Positions 9,047-17,608 of a stretch of DNA of 64,000 bases are shown piece by piece. The stretch comes from an uncultured Clostridia bacterium (GTDB lineage Bacteria > Bacillota > Clostridia > TANB77 > CAG-508): the NCBI GenBank assembly GCA_934177795.1, contig CAKPPS010000002.1:57365-121364 (forward strand), in the 5' to 3' direction. The position numbers and the translations under genes were made by a program. The first letter of the stretch is position 1. Each line of letters starts with the position of its first letter. The notes under the pieces were generated by a model, which was not told where the DNA came from, did no database searches, and saw only the letters and a list, made by a program, of their open reading frames with translations.

Positions 9047-9085
9047 AAAATAAAAAACTCGAAGTAAAACCTCGAGTTTTTTATT
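9047..9085 (+). terminator. Bidirectional terminator between htrA and pgsA
   Basis: AAAAACTCGA and CCTCGAGTTTTTT form a stem with T-runs on both strands, between the convergent htrA and pgsA genes. Confidence 0.85.
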
Positions 9086-9086
9086 T

Positions 9087-9686
9087 TTAATTCTCCTTTT
9101 TTTTCTTTTCCCTTTTATCCACAGTAACTTCTTTTTTTAAGTCTTGCTTATCTATAAATCCTTTTTTATATAAATCTTTTACATACATTACTAAAGAAAA
9201 TATTGTTGCAAATAATGCTAAGTAAAATAACCATAAATCTAAATTTTGCCATAAAGAATTAAGTTCAAATTGGTTTATTAACAACGATGAAACAATTGCT
9301 ACATAAAATAAAACCGTTGCTAATTTACCATACCATTTACTATATACAACAACATCTTTTCCATAAAGAAATGAAGCTCCTGCTATCATTATTACTTCTT
9401 TTAATAATACTATGACTAATATCCAAATTGGAATAATATGAATCAATGTTAATGATCCTATTGTACAAATTTGTGTAAGTTTATCTGCTAGTGGATCCAT
9501 TAATTTTCCAAAATTAGATATTAAATTAAATTTTCTTGCTATAAATCCATCAGCAATATCAGTTATACCAGATATTGTAAATAATACAAATGCTAATATA
9601 TAATTACCTGTAAAAATATATATTACTATAAATGGTATAAGTAAAAATCTTAATATTGTTAATGCATTTGGTACATGTTTTAACAT
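9087..9686 (-). CDS. pgsA: CDP-diacylglycerol-glycerol-3-phosphate 3-phosphatidyltransferase
   Basis: PgsA makes phosphatidylglycerol phosphate from CDP-diacylglycerol and glycerol-3-phosphate at the membrane. The 199-aa protein has several membrane helices and the CDP-alcohol phosphotransferase signature D-G-x2-A-R-x8-G-x3-D-x3-D, seen as DGFIARKF...GKLMDPLADKL near residues 46-68. The Lys-rich tail (KREKKKKEN) is cytosolic. An AGGAGA site sets the start, 15 bases after the ClpE-like gene's stop, so the two are likely co-transcribed. Confidence 0.93.
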   Translation of the reverse strand: MLKHVPNALTILRFLLIPFIVIYIFTGNYILAFVLFTISGITDIADGFIARKFNLISNFGKLMDPLADKLTQICTIGSLTLIHIIPIWILVIVLLKEVIMIAGASFLYGKDVVVYSKWYGKLATVLFYVAIVSSLLINQFELNSLWQNLDLWLFYLALFATIFSLVMYVKDLYKKGFIDKQDLKKEVTVDKREKKKKEN

Positions 9687-9701
9687 ATAAATCTCCTAAT
9701 A

Positions 9702-12056
9702 TTATTTAACTTCAAATTTTAAATTATTATTTATAAAATCTATTTTTACATGCTGTCCATCTAATAACTGTTGTTTTAAAATCATTTCTGACAATTCGTC
9801 TTCAATATACCTTTGAATAGCTCTTCTTAAAGGACGAGCACCAAATTTTATATCAGTTCCTTTTTCTAATATATAATTTTTAGCTTCATTAGTTACTTCC
9901 ATAGAAATATCTTTATCCGCTAAAGCTTTAACTGTATCTTGTAACATTAAGTCAACAATTTTTAATAATTGTTCATTAGTTAAAGAATCAAATGTAACAA
10001 TTTCATCTATTCTATTTAAGAATTCTGGTCTGAATGTTTCTTTTAAACTGTCTAACACTTTATTTTTATTTATTGTAGTGTTTCCAAATCCAATAGAATT
10101 TGTATTTAAGTTTGAGCCTACATTTGATGTCATAATTATAATTGTATTTGAAAAACTAACTGTATTTCCTTGACTATCTGTAAGTTTTCCATCATCTAGT
10201 ACTTGTAATAAAATATTAAATACATCTGGATGTGCTTTTTCAATTTCATCTAATAAAATTATAGAATATGGTTTTCTTTTTACTTTATCAGTTAATTGCC
10301 CTGCATCATCATAACCTACATATCCTGGAGGAGCTCCAATTAATTTCGCTGTAGAATGACTTTCCATATATTCTGACATATCAACCCTTATTATAGAATC
10401 TTCAGAACCAAACATTTCATAAGCTAAACTTTTGGCTAATTCTGTTTTTCCCACACCTGTAGGACCTACAAATATAAAAGAAGGTGGTCTTTTAGTAGTC
10501 TTTAACCCTGCTCTATTTCTACGAATAGCTCTAGAAACTGCATTTACAGCTTCATCTTGGCCTATTATTCTTTTATGTAGATTATTTTCAAGATTTAACA
10601 ATTTTTGTGTTTCTGCCTCTGTTATTTTTTGAACTGGTATTTTGGTCCAGCTTTCTATTACATTAGCTATATCTTGAACTGTTATTTGTTTTGGTTTCAT
10701 TTTTTTATTTAGATTATCTATTTCTTCTATCAATTGACATTCTTTCGTTTTTAAATCTGCTACTTTTTGATAATCTTCTGTAGAGTCAGCTTCTACCACT
10801 TCCTCTTTTTGTGCTTGCAATTTTGCTAATTCTTGTTTTAATACTTCTAATTTAAATAAATCTTTATTTTCTAGATTAATTCTTGAACATGCTTCATCTA
10901 GAATATCTATTGCTTTATCTGGTAAAAATCTATCATGGATATATTTTTCTGACATTATAACTGCTTGTTTTATAACATCTGTAGATATTTTTACTTTATG
11001 ATACTCTTCATAATATTTTTTAATTCCTTCAAGTATTCCTATTGAATCATCAATATTAGGCTCTTCTACTAAAACTTGTTGGAACCTTCTTTCTAATGCA
11101 GAATCTTTTTCTATATATTTTCTATATTCTTTCAATGTTGTTGTACCTATTAGTTGAATTTCACCATTAGAAAGTGCTGGTTTTAAAATATTAGCAGCAT
11201 TCATAGAATGTTCTCCATCTCCAGCACCAATTATATTATGAATCTCATCAATGACTAGAATTATATTTCCGAATTCTTTACATTCATCAATTATTCCTTT
11301 CATTCTAGATTCAAATTGTCCTCTAAATTGCGTACCAGCAATAACAGCAGTCATGTCTAAAAGATATACTTCTTTATCTAATAATTTTGCTGGAACATTT
11401 TGGTTTGCTATTCTTATTGCCAATCCTTGTGCAATTGCTGTTTTTCCTACTCCAGGCTCTCCAATTAAACAAGGATTATTTTTTGAACGTCTATTTAATA
11501 TTTGAATGATTCTTTTTATTTCATTATCTCTTCCTATAACGATATCTAATTGGTTATTTTTAGCTTTTGCAGTTAAATTTGTACCATAAGTATCTAAGAA
11601 TTTTTTCTTTTTATTTTGTTTTATATTTTTCTTTTTTTCAATTTTCACTTTCTTTTTGCCATTATTTTGTTCTTTTTCATTATCATTTTCATTATTTTGA
11701 CCATTGAATATATTAGAAAATAAAGAGCCTAATGGAATCGCAGCTCCTGACATTTTAGGATTACCATCAGCATCAGTTCCATTGTCAAATGTTATTGCTC
11801 CATCTATATTCTCAATATCTTCTAAATTAATATTTTCAGCTAAATCCTTAAATATTGTCTCAAATTGTTTTGTCATATCTCCAAGATTTACATTATCTTT
11901 TGACAAAATTTGTTGTTGCTTATATAAAACTTCATTAGGATCTATTCCCTTTTTTTTAGCACAACTGTAGCAATATCCCTCAAGTGATTCTTTGCCATTT
12001 TCGATTTTTTTATAAAAAAGTATAGCTGGGTTTTTATTACATTCTGAACATAACAT
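9702..12056 (-). CDS. ClpE-like ATP-dependent Clp protease ATPase subunit
   Basis: A Hsp100 unfoldase that probably feeds ClpP. The 784-aa protein opens with a four-Cys zinc finger (CSECNKN... CYSCAKKK, residues 3-33), the hallmark of ClpE rather than ClpC, and lacks the double Clp_N repeats. A Lys/Asn-rich linker follows (about 120-150). AAA domain 1 has GEPGVGKTA and a Walker B VIDEIHN; a coiled UVR-like middle section (about 405-450) comes next; AAA domain 2 has GPTGVGKTE and LLDEIEKAHPDV. It is longer than the roughly 700-aa ClpE I know, mainly through the linker. No CtsR box was recognised upstream. Confidence 0.88.
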   Translation of the reverse strand: MLCSECNKNPAILFYKKIENGKESLEGYCYSCAKKKGIDPNEVLYKQQQILSKDNVNLGDMTKQFETIFKDLAENINLEDIENIDGAITFDNGTDADGNPKMSGAAIPLGSLFSNIFNGQNNENDNEKEQNNGKKKVKIEKKKNIKQNKKKKFLDTYGTNLTAKAKNNQLDIVIGRDNEIKRIIQILNRRSKNNPCLIGEPGVGKTAIAQGLAIRIANQNVPAKLLDKEVYLLDMTAVIAGTQFRGQFESRMKGIIDECKEFGNIILVIDEIHNIIGAGDGEHSMNAANILKPALSNGEIQLIGTTTLKEYRKYIEKDSALERRFQQVLVEEPNIDDSIGILEGIKKYYEEYHKVKISTDVIKQAVIMSEKYIHDRFLPDKAIDILDEACSRINLENKDLFKLEVLKQELAKLQAQKEEVVEADSTEDYQKVADLKTKECQLIEEIDNLNKKMKPKQITVQDIANVIESWTKIPVQKITEAETQKLLNLENNLHKRIIGQDEAVNAVSRAIRRNRAGLKTTKRPPSFIFVGPTGVGKTELAKSLAYEMFGSEDSIIRVDMSEYMESHSTAKLIGAPPGYVGYDDAGQLTDKVKRKPYSIILLDEIEKAHPDVFNILLQVLDDGKLTDSQGNTVSFSNTIIIMTSNVGSNLNTNSIGFGNTTINKNKVLDSLKETFRPEFLNRIDEIVTFDSLTNEQLLKIVDLMLQDTVKALADKDISMEVTNEAKNYILEKGTDIKFGARPLRRAIQRYIEDELSEMILKQQLLDGQHVKIDFINNNLKFEVK

Positions 12057-12131
12057 ACTTTAATTTCCTCATTTCTACAAAAATATAGTATATATGATAA
12101 CTCAAAAACTAGAAATAGTCAATGAATATTG

Positions 12132-12160
12132 TTGAAAAATTCCTGACAAAATGTTATAAT
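12132..12160 (+). promoter_or_regulatory. Sigma-A-type promoter for the RsiV-like gene
   Basis: TTGAAA (12132-12137) and TATAAT (12155-12160) are separated by exactly 17 bases and lie 33 bases before the start codon at 12193, which has a GAGGTTG ribosome site. Confidence 0.75.
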
Positions 12161-12192
12161 ACTTTGAGAATAAAAAACAAGAGGTTGAAAAT

Positions 12193-13050
12193 ATGAATGT
12201 AACTTTACCTAAGAAAGCAAAAACAAGTATAAAAGCCATTATTATTTATACAATAGCTGTAATGACATGTATGATTGCATTGGTAGTAATTGTTTTGTCT
12301 ATATATTTAGGAAGTGACGAACTAGATAGACTTGTAACTATGGGAAAATCAACTACTACTCAAGAAGAAATAGAATATCAAAATTTAGTTTCAAATTTTG
12401 ATACTATCTTTCAGAATAAATTGGAAAATTCTGATTCGGAAAATACTATACCAAAAGCTGATTCTTCAAAAGAACTAGTTTATACATATTACACAAAAAA
12501 CGAATCCAAAAACAATGATTATGATGTTAATTTAAATATTCCTTACATAAATATAGACAACAACTCTGTAGATAAAATTAATGCATCTATAAAAAAATCA
12601 TTTGAAAATAGAGCAGAAACTGTCTTATCTTCTACAGGTAAAAATATAGCTTATACAGTGGAATATGATGCTACTATAGAAAATAATATTTTATCAGTAA
12701 TTGTCCGTTCAAAATATAAACAATTAAATAATGCTCAACGTGTAATTGTACACACTTATAATTATGATATAGCAAATAATAAACAATTAACTTTAGAAGA
12801 TGTTTTAGCAATTAAAAATTTAGACTCAACAGACGTAGAAGGAAAAATTAAAAGTAGAATTCAAGATGAACAGAAAAAAGTAGAAGATTTAAAAGCACTT
12901 GGATATAATATATTCCAAAGAAATCCAGAGGATGAAATGTATACAATAAATCAATCTAAAGAATTTTTTATAAAAGATGGAAAATTATATATTGTCTATG
13001 CTTATGGAAATAAAAATTCAACTAGTGAAATGGATTTAGTTATTATATAA
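12193..13050 (+). CDS. RsiV-like membrane-anchored DUF4163/DUF3298 protein
   Basis: A 285-aa protein with a short basic N-terminus, one membrane helix (about 14-40) and an extracellular part. Residues about 110-285 resemble the DUF4163 plus DUF3298 pair found in RsiV anti-sigma factors and PdaC-type proteins: NLNIPYINIDN..VDKINASIKK, then YDIANNKQLTLEDVLA, then EFFIKDGKLYIVYAYG. No sigma factor gene is adjacent and no cytosolic anti-sigma domain is evident, so it is more likely a surface protein of this fold than a true RsiV. It is monocistronic. Confidence 0.65.
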   Translation: MNVTLPKKAKTSIKAIIIYTIAVMTCMIALVVIVLSIYLGSDELDRLVTMGKSTTTQEEIEYQNLVSNFDTIFQNKLENSDSENTIPKADSSKELVYTYYTKNESKNNDYDVNLNIPYINIDNNSVDKINASIKKSFENRAETVLSSTGKNIAYTVEYDATIENNILSVIVRSKYKQLNNAQRVIVHTYNYDIANNKQLTLEDVLAIKNLDSTDVEGKIKSRIQDEQKKVEDLKALGYNIFQRNPEDEMYTINQSKEFFIKDGKLYIVYAYGNKNSTSEMDLVII

Positions 13051-13102
13051 ATGCAAATATTAATATTGTTTTAAAACGTATTAGTATTTGCGTTTTATTT
13101 TT
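13051..13102 (+). terminator. Terminator of the RsiV-like gene
   Basis: GCAAATATTAATA pairs with TATTAGTATTTGC and is followed by GTTTTATTTTTA, just after the stop codon. Confidence 0.8.
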
Positions 13103-13111
13103 ACTTTGAAA

Positions 13112-13159
13112 AAAACATAGCACATTTTAAAATTAATAAAATGCACTATGTCTTTTTTT
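13112..13159. terminator. Second hairpin, possibly bidirectional terminator
   Basis: ACATAGCACATTTT pairs with AAAATGCACTATGT (one G-U/A-C type variation), with A- and T-runs outside. It follows the first terminator by ten bases. The rest of this gene-free stretch (13160-13383) holds a small AATCAGTA/TACTGATT hairpin and an AT-rich leader with a TATAAT at 13347 but no clear -35 box. Confidence 0.6.
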
Positions 13160-13383
13160 GAAAATAAAAGGGGATGTTTTTTTATTTAAATCAGTATTGT
13201 CTTACTGATTATGTTATATATTATAAAGGCGAAATTTGTCCATTGTGTGAACTCAAAGTGAAAGATTGATATTATTTATATTTTTTTGTCATAAAATTGT
13301 AATTAATATTTAACCTTTTTGTCATATTAATTGTTTTTTTATATTGTATAATATAATTAGTGATTATTATAAGGAGGATTAGA

Positions 13384-14487
13384 ATGAGTATAAAATCTGA
13401 TTTAAAAAAAGATGGAATTGAAGTTATAGAAAAATTAGACACTTTAAAAATAAATTCTATTGCTAAAAATATTGCAACAAAATTGTGTGAAACTTTTCCT
13501 TCTTATGGTTTAAATGAAAATGATTTATTTATTAAATTATCTAGATTAGATATGTATAAAGCAAAAATGCCTGAAGGAATGGCTGAAGCTAATTATTATT
13601 ATAAAAATTCCTCTATTTATTTTAACGAACACATTTCAGATGATGATATGGAAGAATTCGCAATTCATGAATGTATTCACTATTTACAGGAAATTAAAGA
13701 TAAAAGAAATTACCTTTTACGTATGGGTCTTTGTGATTATACTGAATTTAAGATTTATGGTTTAGGTTTAAATGAAGCTGCAGTTCAATTAATGTCTTCC
13801 AAAGTAATTGGTATTCCTAAAGATTATGTTAAATATTTTGGGATTAGTTTTGAAACAACAAGTCCTTCATACTATCCATTAGAATGTTGTTTAGCAAACC
13901 AATTAGCTTTTATAACTGGAGAAGATGTTTTGTTTAAAAGTACTTTATACAGTAGTGATATTTTTAAATTAAAATTTTCCGAATTAACTTCTCAAAAAGC
14001 TTTTATGTCTATTCAAAATGCAATCGATGAAATTTTATTTGCCGAAGAAGAAATTATCAAATTAAATAATAAAATTTCTTTAATAGATGATAGAAATAAA
14101 AAAGTTGATGATATGGTCACAAAAATTGATAAACTTAAACAAAAAATTAAACTTACATTTTTACGTACTCAAAACTTGATTATTTCTAGTTATTTTGATA
14201 AAGCTTTTCTTAATATTTCTAATTTAGAAGATTTAGAAAATTATAGAAAAAAATTATATACTTTTAAATCATATTTAGGATTATCAGAAGGTTATACTTT
14301 TTTTGATGATTATTATGTTGATAAAATATCTAGATTAGAACATAAATCTAATATATTAGAAAATGGTGGTATAGAAACTGCTATACATTTAAAATCTGCA
14401 AAAAATAATAAATTTCTAGCTGTTTTAAGAAATATTAAAAAACTTATTTTAGGAAAATCTTCTAACTTTGAAAAAAATGATATATAA
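13384..14487 (+). CDS. Putative gluzincin-type zinc metalloprotease, unknown family
   Basis: The ATG at 13384 follows AAGGAGG by seven bases, so the protein is 367 aa (an upstream in-frame ATG has no ribosome site). Residues about 95-104 read AIHECIHYLQE, a HExxH zinc motif, and about 32 residues later GLNEAAVQLMSSK offers a Glu at the spacing used by gluzincins (HExxH...NExxxx). The second half (about 210-300) is predicted coiled coil. There is no signal peptide, so it is probably cytosolic; a few basic residues near the end (NIKKLILGK) could be membrane-proximal. Substrate unknown. Confidence 0.65.
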   Translation: MSIKSDLKKDGIEVIEKLDTLKINSIAKNIATKLCETFPSYGLNENDLFIKLSRLDMYKAKMPEGMAEANYYYKNSSIYFNEHISDDDMEEFAIHECIHYLQEIKDKRNYLLRMGLCDYTEFKIYGLGLNEAAVQLMSSKVIGIPKDYVKYFGISFETTSPSYYPLECCLANQLAFITGEDVLFKSTLYSSDIFKLKFSELTSQKAFMSIQNAIDEILFAEEEIIKLNNKISLIDDRNKKVDDMVTKIDKLKQKIKLTFLRTQNLIISSYFDKAFLNISNLEDLENYRKKLYTFKSYLGLSEGYTFFDDYYVDKISRLEHKSNILENGGIETAIHLKSAKNNKFLAVLRNIKKLILGKSSNFEKNDI

Positions 14488-14489
14488 AT

Positions 14490-14536
14490 GCAAAATAAGA
14501 TTCATGTTTTTTTATAACATTGAATCTTATTTTTTC
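14490..14536. terminator. Bidirectional terminator between convergent genes
   Basis: AAAATAAGATTCA pairs perfectly with TGAATCTTATTTT; T-runs flank both sides. It separates the metalloprotease-like gene from the convergent GltD-like gene. Confidence 0.85.
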
Positions 14537-15798
14537 TAATTATTTATCCCTAAATCTTTTAAAATATTTTTTGCAGCTTCTCTACCTGATTTAGCTGAAT
14601 ATGCCACTGTTCCTTTTACTCCAGCAACATCTCCTCCTGCATATATTTTATTATTTGAAGTTTGATATTTATCATTAATATCAATATTTCCCCATTTATT
14701 CAATTCTAGTCCTAAATTTTTTACATATTTTTGCGGTTCTGACCCTAATGCCATAACTATATAATCTACATTCATCTTATAGTTTGAATTTTCTATATTT
14801 ACAGGTACTGGTCTTTCTCCCTTTTTTTCTATTAATTTTGTTTTTATTAATTCAACTTGCTGCACTTTATTTTCTCCAATAATTTTAACCAAATTATTTT
14901 GAAATATAAATTTGACACCTTCTTCTTTCGCATCATCAATTTCTTTTTTTTCTGCTGGCATTTGTTCTTCTGTTCTCCTATAAACAACTGTCACATCTTC
15001 AGCCCCAAGTTTGTTAATTGTTCTAGCACAATCCATAGCAACATTTCCACCGCCTACAACAATAACCTTTTTATCAGTATATTCTGGATGCAAATTATAC
15101 TCTAAAAGTTCATTTCCTCCAAATACTCCTTCTAATGTTTCTCCTTCTATATTCATTTTTGCCGAGCAATTCGTACCTATTCCTAAAAATATTGCATCAT
15201 AATCATTTTTTATTTTTTCTAATTCTTCTTTGCTTGTGATTTCTTTATTATACTCCACTTTTATCCCTAGGCTTAAGATATCTTTTATAGTCATATTCAC
15301 TATATCTTTAGGTAATCTAAACTCTGGTATTCCATATATTAATAATCCGCCTAAATAATTATATTTCTCATAAATTGTTACATCTACTCCTTCTTTAGCT
15401 AAGAAGGCTGCACATGTTAATCCTGATGGGCCTCCACCTATAATAGCTACTTTTTTATTTTTTCTTTCTTTTTTTTCATAACAATCTGTAACATCAAATT
15501 TCTTTTCATGTATCTTATCAAATACATAAGCTTCTAAAACTCCTATTGATACAGGCTCTCCCTTTATTCCTCTTACACATGAGCCTTGACATTGTTTAGT
15601 GTGGGGGCAAATTCTACCACATACACCTGATAATACTGTTGTTTCTAATAATGTTTTATATGCTTCTAAATAGTTTTCTTGCTTCAACGATTGAATAAAT
15701 CCTGGTATATTATTGTTTAAAGGACATCCTTTTAATGAACATGGTTTGGCTTTACAATTTAAACAATAATTTATTTTTTCTTCTATGTTATTTTTCAT
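14536..15798 (-). CDS. GltD-like NAD(P)H-dependent flavoprotein oxidoreductase
   Basis: A 420-aa protein of the glutamate synthase small subunit family. The N-terminus has two cysteine clusters for [4Fe-4S] centres ([14 protein letters not shown] and [15 protein letters not shown]), then an FAD Rossmann motif ([18 protein letters not shown], about residue 112) and an NAD(P) Rossmann motif ([15 protein letters not shown], about 245), ending with a [22 protein letters not shown] contact. No glutamate synthase large subunit gene is adjacent, so it may act as a stand-alone electron-transfer reductase (SudA- or NfnB-like) rather than in glutamate synthesis. Confidence 0.8.
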   Translation of the reverse strand: MKNNIEEKINYCLNCKAKPCSLKGCPLNNNIPGFIQSLKQENYLEAYKTLLETTVLSGVCGRICPHTKQCQGSCVRGIKGEPVSIGVLEAYVFDKIHEKKFDVTDCYEKKERKNKKVAIIGGGPSGLTCAAFLAKEGVDVTIYEKYNYLGGLLIYGIPEFRLPKDIVNMTIKDILSLGIKVEYNKEITSKEELEKIKNDYDAIFLGIGTNCSAKMNIEGETLEGVFGGNELLEYNLHPEYTDKKVIVVGGGNVAMDCARTINKLGAEDVTVVYRRTEEQMPAEKKEIDDAKEEGVKFIFQNNLVKIIGENKVQQVELIKTKLIEKKGERPVPVNIENSNYKMNVDYIVMALGSEPQKYVKNLGLELNKWGNIDINDKYQTSNNKIYAGGDVAGVKGTVAYSAKSGREAAKNILKDLGINN

Positions 15799-15824
15799 AA
15801 TATTTATATCCTTTTTTATTTATT

Positions 15825-15854
15825 ATTATATTTTTTTATAAATTTTCTGTGCAA
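15825..15854 (-). promoter_or_regulatory. Promoter of the GltD-like gene
   Basis: On the minus strand TTGCAC (15854-15849) and TATAAT (15830-15825) are 18 bases apart, and the start codon lies about 27 bases downstream of the -10 box. Confidence 0.65.
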
Positions 15855-15898
15855 TGTAGTTTAATATATTCTATAATATTCATAAATATTAAGTCAAT

Positions 15899-15910
15899 AA
15901 ATTTGACCAC
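15899..15910. promoter_or_regulatory. 12-base motif shared with the LytTR operon promoter region
   Basis: AAATTTGACCAC here is identical to 39617-39628, which lies about 80 bases upstream of the LytTR gene. A second TGAC follows 18 bases on. It lies about 45 bases upstream of the GltD-like promoter. A shared LytTR-type operator is an inference only. Confidence 0.3.
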
Positions 15911-15951
15911 CTATCCATTAATGACAAATAATGATTTATTTAAAATTAGCA

Positions 15952-16141
15952 TCAAGAATATTTAGAAATATAAGATTGAAATGAAATGTCGAATGTGCAT
16001 GGAAAAATTTTAGAAATTCTATGTAATTTTAGGGAAAGAGTTCACAATAGTGAAAGGGTGCCCTAAAATAAATTAGAATTTCTTGAATTTTGTAATAAAC
16101 CGAGACATGTAATGAAAATTTATATTTCTAAATATTCTTGA
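15952..16141. repeat. Structured intergenic repeat, copy 2 (full length)
   Basis: A 190-bp copy of the element at 2268-2448. The ends pair as TCAAGAATATTTAG and CTAAATATTCTTGA: the outer stem sequence differs from copy 1 but pairing is kept, as is the apical hairpin (TTCAC-AATA-GTGAA here, TTCAC-GATA-GTGGA in copy 1). It lies between the GltD-like gene and udg and ends six bases from the udg stop. Confidence 0.85.
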
Positions 16142-16146
16142 AACAA

Positions 16147-16713
16147 TTAATTCAAATCATTATCTATTTTAATTTCTTCTACAACTTTTTTTAAATCTTT
16201 TATAAAATCTATTTTTTTAGTTTCGTCTCTTAATAAAGCTGCTGGATGCCAAGTCGGCATATATTTTATTCCCTTTTTTTCAACCCATTTGCCCCTTGAA
16301 GCTGTTATTCCATATTCTTTTCCTAATATATTTTTTAGCGCTACACTTCCAAGTAAAACAATATACTGTGGTTTTACTAATATAACTTGATTCCTTAAAT
16401 AATTAAGACATGCCATTTCTTCGTCTTTTTCAGGATTTCTATTTGCTGGCGGCCTACATTTAACAATATTTGCAATATACACTTCTTTTCTATCTATTCC
16501 AACAACTTCAAATGCAAGATTCATTAACTTTCCTGCTCTTCCCACAAATGGTTCTCCTAATCTATCCTCGTCTGCTCCTGGTCCTTCTCCTATAAACATT
16601 AATCTAGCTGTTTTATTTCCTGTTCCAAATACTATATTTTTTCTAGTTTTATATAATTTGCATTTATTACAATTTTCAATAGATTTTTCTAATTCCTCAA
16701 ACGTACTAAACAT
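16147..16713 (-). CDS. Family 4-type uracil-DNA glycosylase (Fe-S)
   Basis: Removes uracil from DNA to start base excision repair. The 188-aa protein has CNKCKLYKTR near residue 15 and later cysteines in KCRPPANRNPEKDEEMACL (about 85-101), which supply the [4Fe-4S] ligands of family 4 enzymes. The active-site loop is GEGPGADEDRLGEPFVGRAG (about 37-57), and the second motif is WHPAALLR near the C-terminus. It is last in the ogg-addB-pgeF-udg repair run, 16 bases after pgeF. Confidence 0.93.
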   Translation of the reverse strand: MFSTFEELEKSIENCNKCKLYKTRKNIVFGTGNKTARLMFIGEGPGADEDRLGEPFVGRAGKLMNLAFEVVGIDRKEVYIANIVKCRPPANRNPEKDEEMACLNYLRNQVILVKPQYIVLLGSVALKNILGKEYGITASRGKWVEKKGIKYMPTWHPAALLRDETKKIDFIKDLKKVVEEIKIDNDLN

Positions 16714-16729
16714 TTTTCTTACATCCTTC

Positions 16730-17599
16730 TTATTTTAATTCTATTAATGCTGCTTCTGTTTTATAGTTTTCTTTTTCAACTCTATATGAATGTATTATGT
16801 CTGAATTACACATACTACAAATTCCTGAATCTATAATATTTTCTGGCTTTAATCCTTCTTCTTTCATAAGAATCTTATTTATTAAAACTGTATCAATATT
16901 CCATTTATTTTTTTGTGGATTTTTTTCTATAATTTTTTCTATTGATACTATATCATTCATAAAATTATTTCCCTCTAAATTTTTAAATTCATTCAAAAAG
17001 ATATCTTTCACATCTTCATCTACTTCAAAATGACATTTTCTTATACTAGGACTTATACAGCAAATAATATCTTTAGGCTCACATCCAAATTGTTCTTTCA
17101 TCTTTCTTATTGTCTTTACTGATATTCTTTGTACTGTACCTTTCCAGCCTGAATGTGTATTAGCTATGACTTTTTTTACTGGGTCAAAAAACATCAATAA
17201 TATACAATCTGCATTAGTTGTTGATAAAACTATATTTTTTTTATTGGTTATAAGCCCATCTTCAACTATTTCTTTGGTAAGTTTTAGTTCTGGTTCTTTT
17301 GTTGTTTTTTCAGTTATAATTTTTACCTCGTCTGTATGATCTTGATTAGCTCTTATTACATTTTTATAATTACATCCTATTGATTCACATATATTTTTGT
17401 ATGAATTTATTACAAAATCATATCCATTATCTTCTATTTTATTATTAGCTCCTGTAACTTTAAATCCTACATTTAGCCCCAAAGTATATGCGTGACTTAT
17501 TATATCTTTGTATTCAAGTAATTTTCTATACTGTAAATATTCTATATTTTTATTCTTAACATGTATAACATTTTCATTTGATAAATTTCTCATAAGCAA
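16730..17599 (-). CDS. pgeF: YfiH/PgeF-family laccase-domain protein
   Basis: This family (DUF152, once called polyphenol oxidase) includes PgeF, which removes mis-incorporated L-Ser from peptidoglycan precursors; some homologues act on purine nucleosides. The 289-aa protein has the metal site motifs TNADCILLMF and NTHSGWKGT near residues 127-150 and CCISPSIRKCHFEVD near 185, so the catalytic Cys and His residues are present. The start is TTG at 17599, five bases after AAGGAG; an ATG at 17593 is in frame but eleven bases away. It lies between addB and udg. Confidence 0.88.
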   Translation of the reverse strand: MLMRNLSNENVIHVKNKNIEYLQYRKLLEYKDIISHAYTLGLNVGFKVTGANNKIEDNGYDFVINSYKNICESIGCNYKNVIRANQDHTDEVKIITEKTTKEPELKLTKEIVEDGLITNKKNIVLSTTNADCILLMFFDPVKKVIANTHSGWKGTVQRISVKTIRKMKEQFGCEPKDIICCISPSIRKCHFEVDEDVKDIFLNEFKNLEGNNFMNDIVSIEKIIEKNPQKNKWNIDTVLINKILMKEEGLKPENIIDSGICSMCNSDIIHSYRVEKENYKTEAALIELK

Positions 17600-17608
17600 A
17601 CATTCTCC

